Made by a program: the position numbers and the translations under genes. A stretch of 64,000 bases of DNA, taken from Lysobacter helvus (GTDB lineage: Bacteria; Pseudomonadota; Gammaproteobacteria; Xanthomonadales; Xanthomonadaceae). Location: positions 124,001 to 188,000 of the forward strand of contig NZ_AP024546.1 of NCBI RefSeq assembly GCF_018406645.1. Reading direction: 5' to 3'. Positions within the stretch are counted from its first letter, which is position 1. Every line of letters starts with the position of its first letter. Shown piece after piece: positions 63,463 through 64,000 of the stretch. The notes below the pieces were generated by a model. It had not been told where the DNA came from. It saw only the letters and a list, made by a program, of their open reading frames with translations, and ran no database searches.

Positions 63463-64000
63463 ATGGCGGCTTCCAAACTGGTGGTGCAGGCGATCCGCGA
63501 CCGGCTGCGCGAGCGCGGCCTGACCTATCGCGAACTCGCCACGCGGCTGGGCGTGAGCGAAGTGACCGTCAAGCGCGACCTGGGCCGCGGCGACTTCTCG
63601 CTGGCGCGCCTGGATGCCATCTGCGAAGCGCTCGGCGTCGAGCTGGTGGACCTGCTGCAGGGCGAACCGGACGCCAGCATCCTCACCGTGCTGGACGATG
63701 CGCAGGAACATGCGCTCGTCTCCGACCCCAAGCTGCTGCTGGCGACCTACCTCATCGTCAACGACTGGAAGTTCGCCGAGATCCTGGCGGCGTTCCGCGT
63801 CGACGAGAACGAACTTGTGTCGCTTCTCCTGCGCCTGGACCAGTTGCGGATCATCGACTACCGCCCGCCGAAGCGTTTCACCAAGCGCACCGCGCGCAAC
63901 TTCGCCTGGCAACCGGGCGGACCGGTGCATGCGTTCTTCCTGCAACGCGTGGTGCCGGAGTTCTTCGGCGGCGCCTTCGACCAGGGCGGCGATGCGTTCC
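63463..64000 (+). CDS. XRE-type transcriptional regulator (3' end outside the window)
   Basis: Open from ATG 63463 (behind GGAGAGGGCGGG) to the window edge, at least 179 residues. N-terminal HTH (IRDRLRERGLTYRELATRLGVSEVTVKRDLGRGDFSLARLDAICEALGVEL), then an uncharacterised C-terminal part. Divergent from the six-gene operon by 143 bp, so it could be its local regulator (inference). Confidence 0.82.
   Translation, partial: MAASKLVVQAIRDRLRERGLTYRELATRLGVSEVTVKRDLGRGDFSLARLDAICEALGVELVDLLQGEPDASILTVLDDAQEHALVSDPKLLLATYLIVNDWKFAEILAAFRVDENELVSLLLRLDQLRIIDYRPPKRFTKRTARNFAWQPGGPVHAFFLQRVVPEFFGGAFDQGGDAF

Overview
The window is about 64 kb of a very GC-rich gammaproteobacterial chromosome. Lysobacter or a close Xanthomonadaceae relative fits best. 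The reasons are the densely packed, high-GC genes, a DksA with a long Lys/Ala/Pro tail, a FimX-type pilus regulator, efp facing epmB, the gph-ubiG-amidohydrolase gene order, PhaR with two PhaB paralogues, and dispersed inverted REP-like repeats (core TTCCCGCG...CGCGGGAA). No species can be named from sequence alone.

Left flank (1-28213), ordinary chromosome: cysS (5' end cut off), sufE and an MFS exporter form one overlapping run. Next come a Cys-less DksA-like protein, yidD, a dihydroorotase, an M23 lipoprotein, folE2, a block of overlapping minus-strand genes (small membrane protein, MTA/SAH-type deaminase, ubiG, gph, squalene/phytoene-synthase-like), efp facing epmB, fimX, htpX, gluQ, phaB-phaR-phaB, an M48 protease, an FGE-domain lipoprotein, rnd, a NarL-type response regulator divergent from its MASE1 kinase, a serine hydrolase, a VanX/DdpX-type dipeptidase and a small conserved protein. 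This part ends in an intact tRNA-Ala(CGC).

Genomic island (28214-53713): a 57-bp perfect direct repeat, made of the 3' part of the tRNA-Ala gene, occurs at 28160-28216 and 53657-53713 and marks attL and attR of a roughly 25.5-kb element. A tyrosine integrase lies just inside attL. The DNA between is clearly less GC-rich and holds an outer-membrane-type protein, a DUF4136 lipoprotein, three large serine recombinases, an HNH nuclease with a 2-TM/WYL-like protein, a DUF429 protein, small regulators, a MarR protein divergent from an unknown Cys-motif protein, an operon of three nuclease-like proteins (HNH, BglII family, HxK nuclease), a two-gene RiPP cluster (precursor with a duplicated 20-residue core plus an MvdD-like ATP-grasp ligase, a graspetide-type system), a secreted protein, a HEPN protein, and an operon of AlbA_2/Schlafen, HEPN, HEPN/Toprim and HNH proteins. 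Most of this looks like anti-phage or inter-element conflict cargo. A same-orientation 77-bp repeat family separates the cargo modules of the right half. A 91-bp sequence found next to attR is repeated 7 kb inside, which suggests the island grew by accretion.

Right flank (53714-64000), chromosome again: a SnoaL-like secreted protein, an alpha/beta hydrolase, a retropepsin-like protease, an ArsR-SRPBCC pair, and a tightly overlapping six-gene minus-strand operon (KAS III-like synthase, NAD-dependent epimerase, metallo-beta-lactamase-fold hydrolase, ATP-grasp, GNAT-like protein, Rieske oxygenase) that looks like an uncharacterised biosynthetic pathway. A truncated XRE-type regulator sits at the window end.
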